Assembly: GCF_001541315.1 (NCBI RefSeq)
Contig: NZ_LMVK01000007.1
Span: 62,001 to 126,000, forward strand
Source: Agrobacterium tumefaciens str. B6
Lineage (GTDB): Bacteria > Pseudomonadota > Alphaproteobacteria > Rhizobiales > Rhizobiaceae
DNA: 64,000 nt
Direction of reading: 5' to 3'
A model generated the notes under the pieces. The model did not search any database. It saw nothing but the letters and a program-made list of their open reading frames with translations, and was not told where the DNA came from. Below, in pieces: positions 17,081 to 26,885 of the stretch. The translations under genes and the position numbers were made by a program. Every line of letters starts with the position of its first letter. The first letter of the stretch is position 1.

Positions 17081-18950
17081 CACCATGACCAGGCTCAATA
17101 TGGCCAGCTTTAATCCGCTGCATGGCAATCCGCTCAAAAGCCGCGCCGATGTCCGGCGGGCGCTGGATGACAGTTTCGCGCCGCTTCTTGCCTATTTTTC
17201 GCCGGGCGGCGCGAGAGTGACGCTCAGCGGGGCCGCCGCGCATTTCGACCGGGCGGCGGCGGATCTGGAAGGTTTCGCCCGGCCGCTCTGGGGCATCGCC
17301 CCGCTTGCGCTCAGCGGCGATCATTTCGACCATTGGCCGCTTCTGGCGCAGGGAATAGCCAACGGCACCGATCCCTCCCATCCCGAATATTGGGGTGACG
17401 TGCGCCAGAAGGACCAGCGGTTGGTGGAGCTTGCCGCAATCGGGTTTGCGCTGCGGCTTGCGCCTCAACACCTGTGGGAACCGCTGTCCGAGGTGCAGAA
17501 AGACAATGTGCGCCGTTATCTGCTGACGGCGCGCGAACGCAATTACGCCGATAATAACTGGAAGTTTTTCCGGGTGATGGTCGATATGGCCCTTGATCAT
17601 CTCGGCATCGATTTCGACCGCAGCCTGACCGAGACATTCCAGAAGGAACTGGACGAGTTTTATATCGCTGACGGCTGGTATCGCGATGGCAACTACCGCC
17701 GCATCGATCACTACATCGCCTTCGCCATGCATTTTTACGGCCTGATCTACGCGAAGCTCAGCAAGCCTGATGATGCCTATGCCGAACGCTACCGCGAGCG
17801 CGCTCGCCTCTTCGCTGGCGATTTCGCCAGCTGGTTCGATGAGGATGGCGGCACACTCGCCTTCGGGCGCTCCATGACCTATCGTTTCGCCTGCGGCGGC
17901 TTCTGGGCAGGTCTGGCCTTTGCCGATGAGGAGACGCTGCCCTGGGGCGAGATCAAGGGGCTTTATCTGCAGCATCTGCGCTGGTGGGCGAAAAAGCCGA
18001 TTGCCGACCGCGACGGCGTGCTCTCCATCGGTTACGCCTATCCGCAGCTCACCATGTCCGAAAGCTATAATTCGGCGGGCTCGCCCTATTGGGCCTTCAA
18101 GGCCTTTCTGCCGCTGGCCCTGCCGGAAAGCCATCCCTTCTGGCTGGCGGAGGAAAAGCAGCCTGAAACATCCGCAAAACCAAAGTCGCTCGCTCATCCC
18201 GGCATGGTGATGATGCGGGCCGCCGGCAATGTCACGGCGCTTTCCAGTGGTCAGGAAAACCTTTCCATGCGCGGCGGGCCGGAAAAATATGCCAAATTCG
18301 CCTATTCCTCCCGTTATGGTTTTGGCGTCGAAATGGATGAGCGCGGCTTCCGCACCAATGGTTTCGACAATATGCTGGCCTTTTCGGAAGACGGCCTGCA
18401 TTACCGCGTGCGCGAGACCAACGAAAAGGTTCTGCTGGCGGAAGAAAGCCTGCGGGCGACATGGAAGCCGTTCCCCGATGTCGACGTTGAAACCACGCTG
18501 GTTGCGGCCGGTGACTGGCATATCAGGCTGCACCGGATCACGTCGACCCGCCCCCTTTCGGCGACCGAAGGCGGCTTCGCCATCAACCGTAACGACGGCG
18601 ACCGCGACGTCGTGAGCGAAGAGACCGGCCGGGCGACAGCCGATTGCGGCACCGACATATCCGCCATCATCGATATCGGCTCCAGCATGACCCGTCACGG
18701 CGTGGCGCTGAAGGCGCTGCCCAACACAAATCTCATCAACGCCAAGACCACGGTGCCGCAATTGCGGGGCGAGATTCCGGCGGGCGAAACCCTGCTTGCC
18801 TGCGCGGTCTTTGCCGGGGTGGCCGGGCCAGAAAGCGAAAAAGCGTTGGCGATGGTTCCGGCACTTCCGGATATGGGGGCGCTCGACCGCCTGTTTGCGG
18901 AACAGGGTGTTCCGGTCAGCAGCATGGCGGCCACGGGAGAGCCGCAATGA
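17073..18950 (+). CDS. DUF2264 protein, probable glycoside hydrolase (GH154-like)
   Basis: 625 aa cytoplasmic protein without signal peptide. The N-terminal about 380 residues look like an (alpha/alpha)6 barrel rich in Trp, Tyr and Asp: FARPLWGIAPL, YWGDVRQKDQRLVELAAIG, RNYADNNWKFFRVMVDMAL, GWYRDGNYRRIDHYIAFAMH, SYNSAGSPYWAFKAFL. The rest is beta-rich. This matches DUF2264, a family that I recall CAZy lists as GH154 with a beta-glucuronidase member. I infer hydrolysis of an imported uronic-acid-containing oligosaccharide. ATG 17073 overlaps the LacI gene by 8 bases (17085 is an alternative start), and the stop overlaps the next gene by 4. Confidence 0.75.
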   Translation: MHDTMTRLNMASFNPLHGNPLKSRADVRRALDDSFAPLLAYFSPGGARVTLSGAAAHFDRAAADLEGFARPLWGIAPLALSGDHFDHWPLLAQGIANGTDPSHPEYWGDVRQKDQRLVELAAIGFALRLAPQHLWEPLSEVQKDNVRRYLLTARERNYADNNWKFFRVMVDMALDHLGIDFDRSLTETFQKELDEFYIADGWYRDGNYRRIDHYIAFAMHFYGLIYAKLSKPDDAYAERYRERARLFAGDFASWFDEDGGTLAFGRSMTYRFACGGFWAGLAFADEETLPWGEIKGLYLQHLRWWAKKPIADRDGVLSIGYAYPQLTMSESYNSAGSPYWAFKAFLPLALPESHPFWLAEEKQPETSAKPKSLAHPGMVMMRAAGNVTALSSGQENLSMRGGPEKYAKFAYSSRYGFGVEMDERGFRTNGFDNMLAFSEDGLHYRVRETNEKVLLAEESLRATWKPFPDVDVETTLVAAGDWHIRLHRITSTRPLSATEGGFAINRNDGDRDVVSEETGRATADCGTDISAIIDIGSSMTRHGVALKALPNTNLINAKTTVPQLRGEIPAGETLLACAVFAGVAGPESEKALAMVPALPDMGALDRLFAEQGVPVSSMAATGEPQ

Positions 18951-19963
18951 CGAGCCCGCTTCCGCGTCTCAGCCTCGCCATGGACCCGGAGCGAACCCAG
19001 CATGTGCTGACACCGCAGGCGTTCGAAAGGCTGTCACAGAGCGTCGAGATTCTCGACACAGGGCGAATCTGCGATTTCCACGCCGCTTCAGTAAAGGAGC
19101 AGCTGGCGCGGACGGATATTCTTTTAACCGGCTGGGGCTGTCCGGATATCGGCGCGCGGGAACTGGCGCTGATGCCGCGTCTCAGGCTGATTTCCCATGC
19201 CGCCGGCACGGTCAAATATTTCCTGTCGCAAGCGGTGTTCGATCGCGGCATTACCGTGTGCAGCGCGGCGGAGGCGAATGCGCAGCCGGTCGCCGAATTT
19301 TCGCTGGCAATGATCCTGCTGGCCGGCAAGCGCACTTTCGGCTTCCGACGTCTTTATCTGGAGCATCGCGACCGCGCACCTGTCGAGCGATTGCAGGCGC
19401 AGGCCATCGGCAATCTCGGCCTGACGGTCGGCGTCGTCGGCGCATCGCGGATCGGACGCCGCGTCATCAATCTGTTGCAACCGTTCGATCTCAACCTCAT
19501 CCTTTTCGATCCGCTCCTGAGCGTTGCGGAGGCGCAAAAGCTCGGTGTGCGTCTTGTCTCGCTCGAGGAACTGATGGCGGTGAGCGATGTCATTTCCCTG
19601 CATGCACCCTCCCTGCCGCAGACACGGCACATGATCGGCGCGGACGCGCTTGCCCGCATGAAGAACGGCGCAACCCTGATCAATACGGCGCGCGGCGCGC
19701 TGGTGGATGAAGACGCGCTTCTGGCCGAACTGAAAACCGGACGCATCGAAGCTGTCATCGACGTGACCGACCCGGAAGTGCCGCCACCCGGGTCACCCTT
19801 CTACAGCCTGCCGAACGTCTTTCTGACGCCGCATATCGCCGGTGCCACCGGCCTTGAACGTGCAAGGCTCGGCGACATGGCGATTGCCGAAATCGAACGC
19901 TTCTGCCGCGCAGCGCCATTGCAACAGCAGGTGCGGCCGGAACATCTGGAACTGATCGCATGA
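18947..19963 (+). CDS. D-isomer-specific 2-hydroxyacid dehydrogenase
   Basis: 338 aa. The start at ATG 18947 overlaps the previous stop (ATGA). The NAD-binding part shows LGLTVGVVGASRIGRRVI, a variant of the usual GxGxxG with Ser in the middle. The catalytic Arg is in LINTARGALVDEDALL and the catalytic His in FLTPHIAGATGLERARLGD. The N-terminal substrate domain has LISHAAGTVKYFL and EANAQPVAEFSLAMILL. It would reduce a 2-keto acid or oxidise a 2-hydroxyacid with NAD(P). In this operon it may act on a product of the DUF2264 enzyme or on a derived keto acid; the substrate is not known. Confidence 0.82.
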   Translation: MTSPLPRLSLAMDPERTQHVLTPQAFERLSQSVEILDTGRICDFHAASVKEQLARTDILLTGWGCPDIGARELALMPRLRLISHAAGTVKYFLSQAVFDRGITVCSAAEANAQPVAEFSLAMILLAGKRTFGFRRLYLEHRDRAPVERLQAQAIGNLGLTVGVVGASRIGRRVINLLQPFDLNLILFDPLLSVAEAQKLGVRLVSLEELMAVSDVISLHAPSLPQTRHMIGADALARMKNGATLINTARGALVDEDALLAELKTGRIEAVIDVTDPEVPPPGSPFYSLPNVFLTPHIAGATGLERARLGDMAIAEIERFCRAAPLQQQVRPEHLELIA

Positions 19964-20736
19964 GAATGTTTGAGCCGGGCCTCTGCTCCGTCACCTTCCG
20001 CTCCCTGTCGGTGCAGGCCGTCATCGACCTTGCCGCCGCAAATGGCATCAGGGCAATCGAATGGGGCGCGGATATCCATGTGCCGTCAGGCGACCTTGCC
20101 AATGCAAGGGATGTGGCGGCGCGGACGGCGAAAGCGGGCCTCGTCGTCTCTTCCTACGGCTCCTACATTTTCGCACCCGATTTTTCGCCCGAGGACATGA
20201 CCGCCGTGCTGGAAACAGCAAAGGCGCTCGGCGCCGGCCATATCCGCATCTGGCCGGGCCAGCGCAAACGCCCCTCAGCGGATTATTCGCCCTCGGAGCG
20301 CCGCGCGGCAACTGAGGCGCTGGCGTCAATCGCCCGCCGGGCGGAAGACTATGGCATGACGATCGGCCTCGAATATCACCCCAATTCGCTGACCGACACC
20401 CTGCCCTCGGCCCTGCAACTGGCGCAGGATCTGGCCGCACCCAACCTTTTCTTCTACTGGCAACCCGCACCCGGCCTGCCGCTGGACGATGCACTTGCGG
20501 AAATATCCGCACTTGGCTCGCGCATCTGCCATCTTCACGTCTTCGCCTGGCTTGCCGACGCCAGCCGCCTGCCGCTTGCCGAGCGCACGGACTACTGGCG
20601 GGCCTGCATTGATGCGCTGCCGGAAAGCGCTTGGACAAAACCGGCTTTCGCAATGCTGGAATTTGTCAAAGGTGACGATATCGATCAGTTCGCAGAAGAT
20701 GCCATGATTCTCAGAGACATTCTTTATAGAACATAG
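19960..20736 (+). CDS. Sugar-phosphate isomerase/epimerase-like TIM barrel protein
   Basis: 258 aa, xylose-isomerase-like (AP endonuclease family 2) TIM barrel. Seen: LAAANGIRAIEWGADIHVP, LGAGHIRIWPGQRKRP, MTIGLEYHPNSLTDT, ICHLHVFAWL and AMLEFVKGDD. The Glu in GLEYHPN, the His in LHVF and the Glu in LEFVKGD fit metal-ligand positions of the fold. It overlaps the dehydrogenase by 4 bases and ends the LacI operon. Family members isomerise or epimerise sugars, keto sugars or inosose; the reaction here is unknown. Confidence 0.75.
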   Translation: MRMFEPGLCSVTFRSLSVQAVIDLAAANGIRAIEWGADIHVPSGDLANARDVAARTAKAGLVVSSYGSYIFAPDFSPEDMTAVLETAKALGAGHIRIWPGQRKRPSADYSPSERRAATEALASIARRAEDYGMTIGLEYHPNSLTDTLPSALQLAQDLAAPNLFFYWQPAPGLPLDDALAEISALGSRICHLHVFAWLADASRLPLAERTDYWRACIDALPESAWTKPAFAMLEFVKGDDIDQFAEDAMILRDILYRT

Positions 20737-20829
20737 AGCCCGCCTTCTGCCTGGCCAGAATATGCTCCACTCCCGCCCTTCACATAGTGAAATTTATGCA
20801 TTATGTTTTATTGATGCCGTGGGGGCTGC

Positions 20830-21090
20830 ATGGGCAAATTAATTCAAATCGGGAACATCATCATACGCATCTATGCGAACGATCATTTGCCGCCGCACTT
20901 TCACATCATAACACCGGATGCTGATGCTCTTGTCGACATCGAAACTCTGGAAATCCTGCGCGGCAAGCTATCTCGCAGGTCTGAAGCCGAAGCTTTGGCA
21001 TGGGCGAGAGCCAATGGGAACCTGATTGTCGATGAATGGAATCGGACGAACCCGCGCTTTCCCATTGTAGGAAAGGGAACAAAGTCATGA
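20830..21090 (+). CDS. DUF4160 protein, possible toxin partner
   Basis: 86 aa. The motif NDHLPPHFHIITPDADALVDIET is the hallmark of DUF4160. It has no signal or membrane segment. Its stop overlaps the start of a DUF2442-HTH gene by 4 bases. DUF4160/DUF2442 pairs recur in many bacteria and have been proposed as toxin-antitoxin pairs, though I know of no firm assignment of activity. Lower GC and AT-rich upstream sequence (20780-20815) set it apart from the neighbouring sugar operons. Confidence 0.75.
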   Translation: MGKLIQIGNIIIRIYANDHLPPHFHIITPDADALVDIETLEILRGKLSRRSEAEALAWARANGNLIVDEWNRTNPRFPIVGKGTKS

Positions 21091-21566
21091 CACCACGCAT
21101 CAAAGCCATTCTGCCCAATCCACCTGGAACGCTTACCATCGACTGGGCCGATGGAAGCCGATCAACCGCCGATCTGACCGGATGGATAGCGACCGGAGGA
21201 GAGTTGCTCAATCCACTCTATTCGGCAGATATCTGGAAGACCGCGACAGTCGCCGACTATGGTGCGAGTGTGGAATGGGACGGAGACGACTTGGCGATCG
21301 ATGCCTATCACCTCTACCAGATCGCAGAGGACCAGCGGGACTTCGATGTGGAGGATTTGCGCAAATGGCAGGAGGAAATCGGCCTTTCCAATAATGAGGC
21401 GGCGGATTTTCTCGGCGTCACTTTACGGACGTGGAACAACTATCGTGCAGGCACGCCTGTAAGCCACGCGGTAAAGATGCTGCTGCGGGTCACCCAACGT
21501 GACCCGCTTCTGATGCATGCGCATTTCCGGCCACGCCGTCCCGGACGCCCCAAACACGCCGCCTAA
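21087..21566 (+). CDS. DUF2442 protein with C-terminal HTH, possible antitoxin
   Basis: 159 aa. Residues about 1-75 are a DUF2442-type domain (IKAILPNPPGTLTIDWADGSRSTADLTG, then VEWDGDDLAIDA), and residues about 90-130 a helix-turn-helix of XRE/NadS type (QEEIGLSNNEAADFLGVTLRTWNNYRAGTPVSHA). I use ATG 21087, which overlaps the DUF4160 stop (ATGA). A small DNA-binding partner encoded after a small partner gene is the usual antitoxin arrangement, so it may repress this pair's own promoter. The function is inferred. Confidence 0.75.
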   Translation: MTPRIKAILPNPPGTLTIDWADGSRSTADLTGWIATGGELLNPLYSADIWKTATVADYGASVEWDGDDLAIDAYHLYQIAEDQRDFDVEDLRKWQEEIGLSNNEAADFLGVTLRTWNNYRAGTPVSHAVKMLLRVTQRDPLLMHAHFRPRRPGRPKHAA

Positions 21567-21607
21567 GAGCACGTCGCCCGGTTACCAAAACCACGACGGG
21601 CAACGGG

Positions 21608-22681
<1,074 letters not shown>

Positions 22682-22767
22682 GCTGTTTCTCCCGACTGCC
22701 GCGCCGCATTCAGGGCGGCAGCGACAGTGTTGATTGTCTTAAAATGCGTTCCCGATCTCGGTTCCGT

Positions 22768-23643
22768 TCAGCGTTTCATGCCCGTGGTGGCGATGCCTTC
22801 GATGAGCAGCCTCTGGAAGAACAGGAAGAACAGGAAGACCGGCACCAGTGACAGGTTGGACATGGCGAAAAGCGAGGTCCAATCCGAGCTGCCGGTGGAA
22901 TCCACGAAGGATCGGAGACCGAGCTGCACGGTGTAGGTATTGATGTCGTTCAGATAGATCAGCGGCCCGAAGAAATCGTCCCAGGTCCAGATGAAGGAAA
23001 AGATGGCGGCGGTGGCCAGCACCGGCAGCGACAAAGGCAGCATGATCTTCCAGTAGATGCGGAAGGGTGAGCAACCGTCCATGACAGCCGCCTCATCCAG
23101 CTCACGCGGGATGCCACGGAAGAACTGCACCATCAGGAAAATGAAGAAGGCATCCGTCGCCAGATATTTCGGCACGATCAGCGGCAGCGAGGTGTTCACC
23201 CAGCCCATTTCCAGAAACAGGATATATTGCGGGATGAGCACGACGTGATAGGGCAGCATAAGCGTGCCGAGCATAAGCGCGAACCAGAAATTGCGCCCGC
23301 CGAAGCGGAGGCGGGCGAAAGCGAAGGCGGCAAGCGAGCAGCCGACGACATTACCGATGGTGGCGAGTATCGATATGAAGAAGGAGTTCCAGAAGAACTG
23401 CCCGAAGCTCACCTGCAGCCCCGTCCAGCCGCGAATATAACCGCCGAAATCGACCGCCGAGGGGATGAGCGAGGAAGAGCCGAACAGCTCGTCCTGCGGC
23501 CGGAAGGAACCTGATATCATCCACAGGATCGGATAGAGCATCGCGAAGGACGCGATGATCAGAGCCGTGTGGAGCATCACCGATTTCAGCGGTGAACGTT
23601 GCGGGCCTTGTCCCGGCCGGGGGGCGGTAACAGCATCAGTCAT
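22768..23643 (-). CDS. ABC permease 2 of the TetR-linked importer (TogN-like)
   Basis: 291 aa MalG-type permease. It resembles the TogN-like protein at 41616 along its length (both have WNSFFISIL/WNSFLIILP, LPYHVVLIPQYILF/LPNVVTRIPQYILF, FIWTWDDFFGPLIYL/FMWTMNDFLGPLIYL). The EAA loop is ELDEAAVMDGCSPF. It overlaps permease 1 by 8 bases. I infer that the substrate is an oligosaccharide containing uronic acid or a similar plant sugar, because of this likeness. Confidence 0.82.
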   Translation of the reverse strand: MTDAVTAPRPGQGPQRSPLKSVMLHTALIIASFAMLYPILWMISGSFRPQDELFGSSSLIPSAVDFGGYIRGWTGLQVSFGQFFWNSFFISILATIGNVVGCSLAAFAFARLRFGGRNFWFALMLGTLMLPYHVVLIPQYILFLEMGWVNTSLPLIVPKYLATDAFFIFLMVQFFRGIPRELDEAAVMDGCSPFRIYWKIMLPLSLPVLATAAIFSFIWTWDDFFGPLIYLNDINTYTVQLGLRSFVDSTGSSDWTSLFAMSNLSLVPVFLFFLFFQRLLIEGIATTGMKR

Positions 23644-24589
23644 CGTAGTGCACCCAGTATTTCGCGCTGAGGAACGAGAAGGCCGTGAACAGCGAGATGA
23701 TGATCACCAAAATCCAGGCAAGCGCCGAGGCATAACCCATGCGGAAGAAACCGAAGGCTTCCTGGTAGAGATAAAGCGTATAAAACAGCGTCGAGTTGAT
23801 CGGCCCGCCGGTGCCTTCGGAAATGATGAAGGCGGGGGTGAAGGCCTTGAAGGCGTCGATCGTCTGGATGACCGCGTTAAAGAAGATGACAGGCGTCAAA
23901 AGCGGCAGCGTAATGCGGAAGAATTGCCGCACCTTGCTCGCACCGTCGATTTCGGCGGCCTCGTACATATCCTGCGGGATTTGTCTCAGACCCGCGAGGA
24001 AGATGATCATCGGAGAACCGAACTGCCAGACGGACAGGATGACCAGCGTGTAGATCGAGTAATCCGGATTGGAAATCCAGCTCGGCCCTTCATAACCGAA
24101 AGCCTGCCACAGGATCATGTTGACGAGACCGTCAGAGGCGAAAAGCTGGCGCCAGAGCACGGCAATAGCGACGCTGGAACCGAGCAGCGACGGCAGATAG
24201 AAGATCGCCCGATAAAGCGTCAGGCCCTTGATGCCGCGATTGAAGGCGAGCGCCACCAGAAGCGCGAAGATCAGCTTCAGCGGCACCGACAGCAGCACAT
24301 AGGTAAAGGTGACCTGCATGGCGGCGGCGAATTTGGGGTCGGCGGTAGCGATGCGCACATAATTGGCCGCCCCCACCCAGTCCGGCGACTGCAACAGGTC
24401 GTAATTGGTGAAAGACAGATAAAGCGACGCGAGCGCGGGGCCGAGGGTGAGGCCAAAGAAGCCAATCAGCCAGGGCAGGAGAAACAGATAGGCGTGAACG
24501 TTGCGGTCGAAAATCCGCTTCACACCGCCCCGTTTCGGGAGAGCCGCGCCACGGCTCTCCTCTACAAGAGTTTCAGATCGAAAGGCCAT
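23636..24589 (-). CDS. ABC permease 1 of the TetR-linked importer (TogM-like)
   Basis: 317 aa MalF-type permease with an extra charged N-terminus of about 25 residues before the first membrane segment. It resembles the TogM-like protein at 42505 (SLYLSFTNYDLLQSPDWVGA versus SLYLSFTRYDLMSDPSWAGL; LPSLLGSSVAIAVLWRQLFAS versus VPSILGGSIAIAVLWRYIFAS; LPLLTPVIFFN in both). EAA loop DMYEAAEIDGASKV. The gene starts 6 bases after the binding protein stop and overlaps permease 2 by 8 bases. Confidence 0.82.
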   Translation of the reverse strand: MAFRSETLVEESRGAALPKRGGVKRIFDRNVHAYLFLLPWLIGFFGLTLGPALASLYLSFTNYDLLQSPDWVGAANYVRIATADPKFAAAMQVTFTYVLLSVPLKLIFALLVALAFNRGIKGLTLYRAIFYLPSLLGSSVAIAVLWRQLFASDGLVNMILWQAFGYEGPSWISNPDYSIYTLVILSVWQFGSPMIIFLAGLRQIPQDMYEAAEIDGASKVRQFFRITLPLLTPVIFFNAVIQTIDAFKAFTPAFIISEGTGGPINSTLFYTLYLYQEAFGFFRMGYASALAWILVIIISLFTAFSFLSAKYWVHYDD

Positions 24590-24595
24590 AAACCA

Positions 24596-25885
24596 TCACT
24601 TCCGTTTGATAACGGTTTCGGATTCCTTGACGAGGCGGTCACCGCCCTCTTCCGGCGTGATCTTGCCGAAACCGACTTCCTCCGCCGTGCGTTTGAGGAC
24701 AAAGGCGAATTCGCCCGCGCCCGGAGGCGGTGCCGGCGGCAGATCGCCGACGCCGGGGGTAATCTCGGCGATATAGTCCACCATGATCTTGCTGACCTCG
24801 TCGAGCTTGCTGCTCAGCTGGTTGCGCATGGATTCCGATGCCGGAACGCCGCGCTCGACGCCGAGAATGTCGATACCCTGCGGTTCCGCAACGAGGAAAT
24901 TAATGAAGCCGACAGCCTGCTCAATGCCGGGGCTGCCATTGGCGACACTGATGAGCATGGAAGGTTTCAGGTAATGGCCGGAAGGGCCATCCTTCGTGCT
25001 CTTCGGATAGGAGCTTATGGCAAGCTTGGACTTGTTGAGCTTCTGATAACCGACAAACTGGTTGGAATGGGCAAATGCGGTTGCCGCCTTGCCCGTCGTC
25101 AGCGGGTTCGTTTCGATGTTGAGCTGGTCAAGCGCCTGCACATCGGCGGGCACACAGGCGCCGCTCTTGCGCAGATCCGCCCACAGGGTGAACCACTTGG
25201 TCGCATCGGTCGGATCAAAGCCAATGCCGCCATCCTGCGTGTAGAGCGACTTGCCGTTCTGGCGCAGCCAGTTTTCAAAGCTCGGCTCCACGCCGCTGGC
25301 GTCGGCCGTCGCGTAATAACCGGGCTTCGGCTTGTTCTTGCTGAGCTTGGCGGCGTTTTCGGCAAACTCTTCCCAGGTCTGGCCGATCGCTGGCGGCGTT
25401 GCGCCTGATTTCTCCCAGGCTGCCTTATCGAAGAAGACAGCGCTGGAATTGACACCGAGATTGATGCCGTAGAGCTTGCCATCGACCCGGCCGGAATCGA
25501 TGTTCATCTTGCCGAAATCTTCGATCTTCAGGCCCTTGCCGATATAGTCATCCAGCGGCGCCAGCGCGCCGCGGCGGCCATATTCGAAGATGTAGCGATA
25601 ATCCATCTGGATCAGGTCAGGCGCATTGCGGCCGGCAACCTGCGTTGCAAGGCGCGGCCAGTAATCGCTCCAGCCCGCGAATTCACCGGCAATGTCGAGA
25701 TCCGGCTTGACCTGCTTATAAGCTGCTATCGCCTTGTTGGTGCGATCGGCGCGCTCCTGCGAACCCCACCACAACATGCGAAGGCGCGCGGCCTGAGCCT
25801 GCGCCGAACCCCCTCCCAATGTTGCAAGCGACAGGGCCGCAAGCCCTGCTGAAAGCACGCCTCTCCTGTGAAGCATCATGGGCAT
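24596..25885 (-). CDS. Extracellular sugar-binding protein of the TetR-linked importer (TogB-like)
   Basis: 429 aa from ATG 25885 (MPMMLHRRGVLSAGL), chosen because a GGAGG site lies 8 bases upstream; an ATG at 25912 is possible but less well placed. The signal has RRGVLSAG, a twin-arginine-like start, and cleavage near AQA. The mature start LRMLWWGSQERADRTNKAI and the later LGVERGVPASESM match the proteins at 14611 and 39201. It heads the importer operon. A 14-base palindrome at 25947-25960 in its upstream region suggests control by the adjacent TetR protein. Confidence 0.83.
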   Translation of the reverse strand: MPMMLHRRGVLSAGLAALSLATLGGGSAQAQAARLRMLWWGSQERADRTNKAIAAYKQVKPDLDIAGEFAGWSDYWPRLATQVAGRNAPDLIQMDYRYIFEYGRRGALAPLDDYIGKGLKIEDFGKMNIDSGRVDGKLYGINLGVNSSAVFFDKAAWEKSGATPPAIGQTWEEFAENAAKLSKNKPKPGYYATADASGVEPSFENWLRQNGKSLYTQDGGIGFDPTDATKWFTLWADLRKSGACVPADVQALDQLNIETNPLTTGKAATAFAHSNQFVGYQKLNKSKLAISSYPKSTKDGPSGHYLKPSMLISVANGSPGIEQAVGFINFLVAEPQGIDILGVERGVPASESMRNQLSSKLDEVSKIMVDYIAEITPGVGDLPPAPPPGAGEFAFVLKRTAEEVGFGKITPEEGGDRLVKESETVIKRK

Positions 25886-25946
25886 TGGCAACTCCTCCCT
25901 ATTGACTGCCAATTGATGATGAACGTAAACGACACTTGCCGTTTTA

Positions 25947-25960
25947 TAACTAATTGGTTA
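25947..25960. promoter_or_regulatory. TetR operator candidate, importer side
   Basis: TAACTAATTGGTTA, an imperfect 14-base palindrome, 62 bases upstream of the binding protein start and 43 upstream of the TetR start. It matches 12 of 14 bases of the perfect palindrome at 26886-26899 in front of the catabolic operon, and the flanking bases (a preceding A and following CA) also match. Confidence 0.7.
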
Positions 25961-26002
25961 CATGGGAACACTGATCGCAAACATTGTCAAGCGGGTGCTG
26001 AA

Positions 26003-26713
26003 ATGGAAGAAACGACAAAAAACCAGCCGTCCGATCCGGCCCCCGATCCGGCCATGGAGAATACACCGTCGCCCAAGCGCAAACGCGCGACGACACAGGT
26101 GCGAAACCCGGAAAGAACGCGCGCCGCCATTCTCGAAGCCGCCCGTCGCGAGGTGGCCGCCAAGGGGCTGGCGGGGGCTCGAATCGATGTCGTCGCCCGG
26201 CGCGCCGGCACCAACAAGCGGATGATCTACCATTATTTCGGCGACAAGGATGCGCTTTATCTCGCCGTTCTGGAGGATGCCCATCGCCATATCCGCCACA
26301 CCGAAAGACGGCTTGACCTGACCCGCAAGGCCCCGTCGGAGGGCTTGCGCGAGCTTGCGCTTTTCACCTGGCACTACTTCCTCGACCATCCCGAATTCCT
26401 GAGTATCCTCGCCACGGAAAACCTCAATAAAGCCCGATATCTCAGGCAATCTCCGACGATTGCGGCGATGCATTCGAATTTTATTTCAGAACTCGAGGAC
26501 GTGCTGCGGCGCGGTAGCGACGCGGGCGAATTTCGTGATGGCCTCGATCCGATCGACGTCTATCTGACCATCGCTTCGCTCGGCGCTTTTTATCTTTCGA
26601 ACCGGTTCACGCTGTCGACGATCTTCCAGCGCGACCTCACCGATCCGGCCGAGCTGGAACGCTGGGGCCAGCACATCGTCGATACCCTGCTTGCTGCAGT
26701 GCGGCCGGTCTGA
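26003..26713 (+). CDS. TetR-family regulator of the flanking importer and catabolic operons
   Basis: 236 aa from ATG 26003 (MEETTKNQPSDP); the longer frame begins inside the divergent gene. An unusual Pro/Lys/Arg-rich leader of about 30 residues precedes the HTH (RTRAAILEAARREVAAKGLAGARIDVVARRAGTNKRMIYHYFGDKDALYLAVLEDAH). The C-terminal part resembles the TetR_C_33/PsrA-like ligand domain (ELALFTWHYFLDHPEFLSILATENLNKARYLRQS). It lies between the divergent importer operon and the co-directional catabolic operon, each with a copy of the same palindrome in its promoter region, so it probably represses both and itself. The ligand is unknown. Confidence 0.83.
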   Translation: MEETTKNQPSDPAPDPAMENTPSPKRKRATTQVRNPERTRAAILEAARREVAAKGLAGARIDVVARRAGTNKRMIYHYFGDKDALYLAVLEDAHRHIRHTERRLDLTRKAPSEGLRELALFTWHYFLDHPEFLSILATENLNKARYLRQSPTIAAMHSNFISELEDVLRRGSDAGEFRDGLDPIDVYLTIASLGAFYLSNRFTLSTIFQRDLTDPAELERWGQHIVDTLLAAVRPV

Positions 26714-26747
26714 GCCGGCCGAACCGAATTCCTCTTTAACAACAGCG

Positions 26748-26789
26748 ACGACGCGCCATTCGCATCCGCGAAGCGCGTCGTTTTCTTTT
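26748..26789 (+). terminator. Intrinsic terminator after the TetR gene
   Basis: Perfect 9-base arms ACGACGCGC (26748-26756) and GCGCGTCGT (26773-26781), followed by TTTCTTTTG. It starts 35 bases after the TetR stop and separates it from the catabolic operon, which therefore needs its own promoter (TTGACA at 26856-26861 is a possible -35 element). Confidence 0.8.
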
Positions 26790-26885
26790 GCGGCGCGGTG
26801 GCGATACGTAAACGCGACAGTTCGCACAAGACGAATTTTTCCTGTCGAAAACACCTTGACAGATCGCATCCTTCACGACCACAAA

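Noticed and set aside
16905-18947. 680-codon open frame on the minus strand opposite the DUF2264 gene
   Set aside because: It is antisense to a gene with clear family motifs and tight operon overlaps; its Arg/Gly/His-rich translation is typical of a high-GC shadow frame.
23555-25408. 617-codon plus-strand open frame opposite the tog-like permease and binding protein genes
   Set aside because: It spans two well-supported minus-strand genes, and its sequence is low-complexity Arg/Glu/Gly with no recognisable domain.
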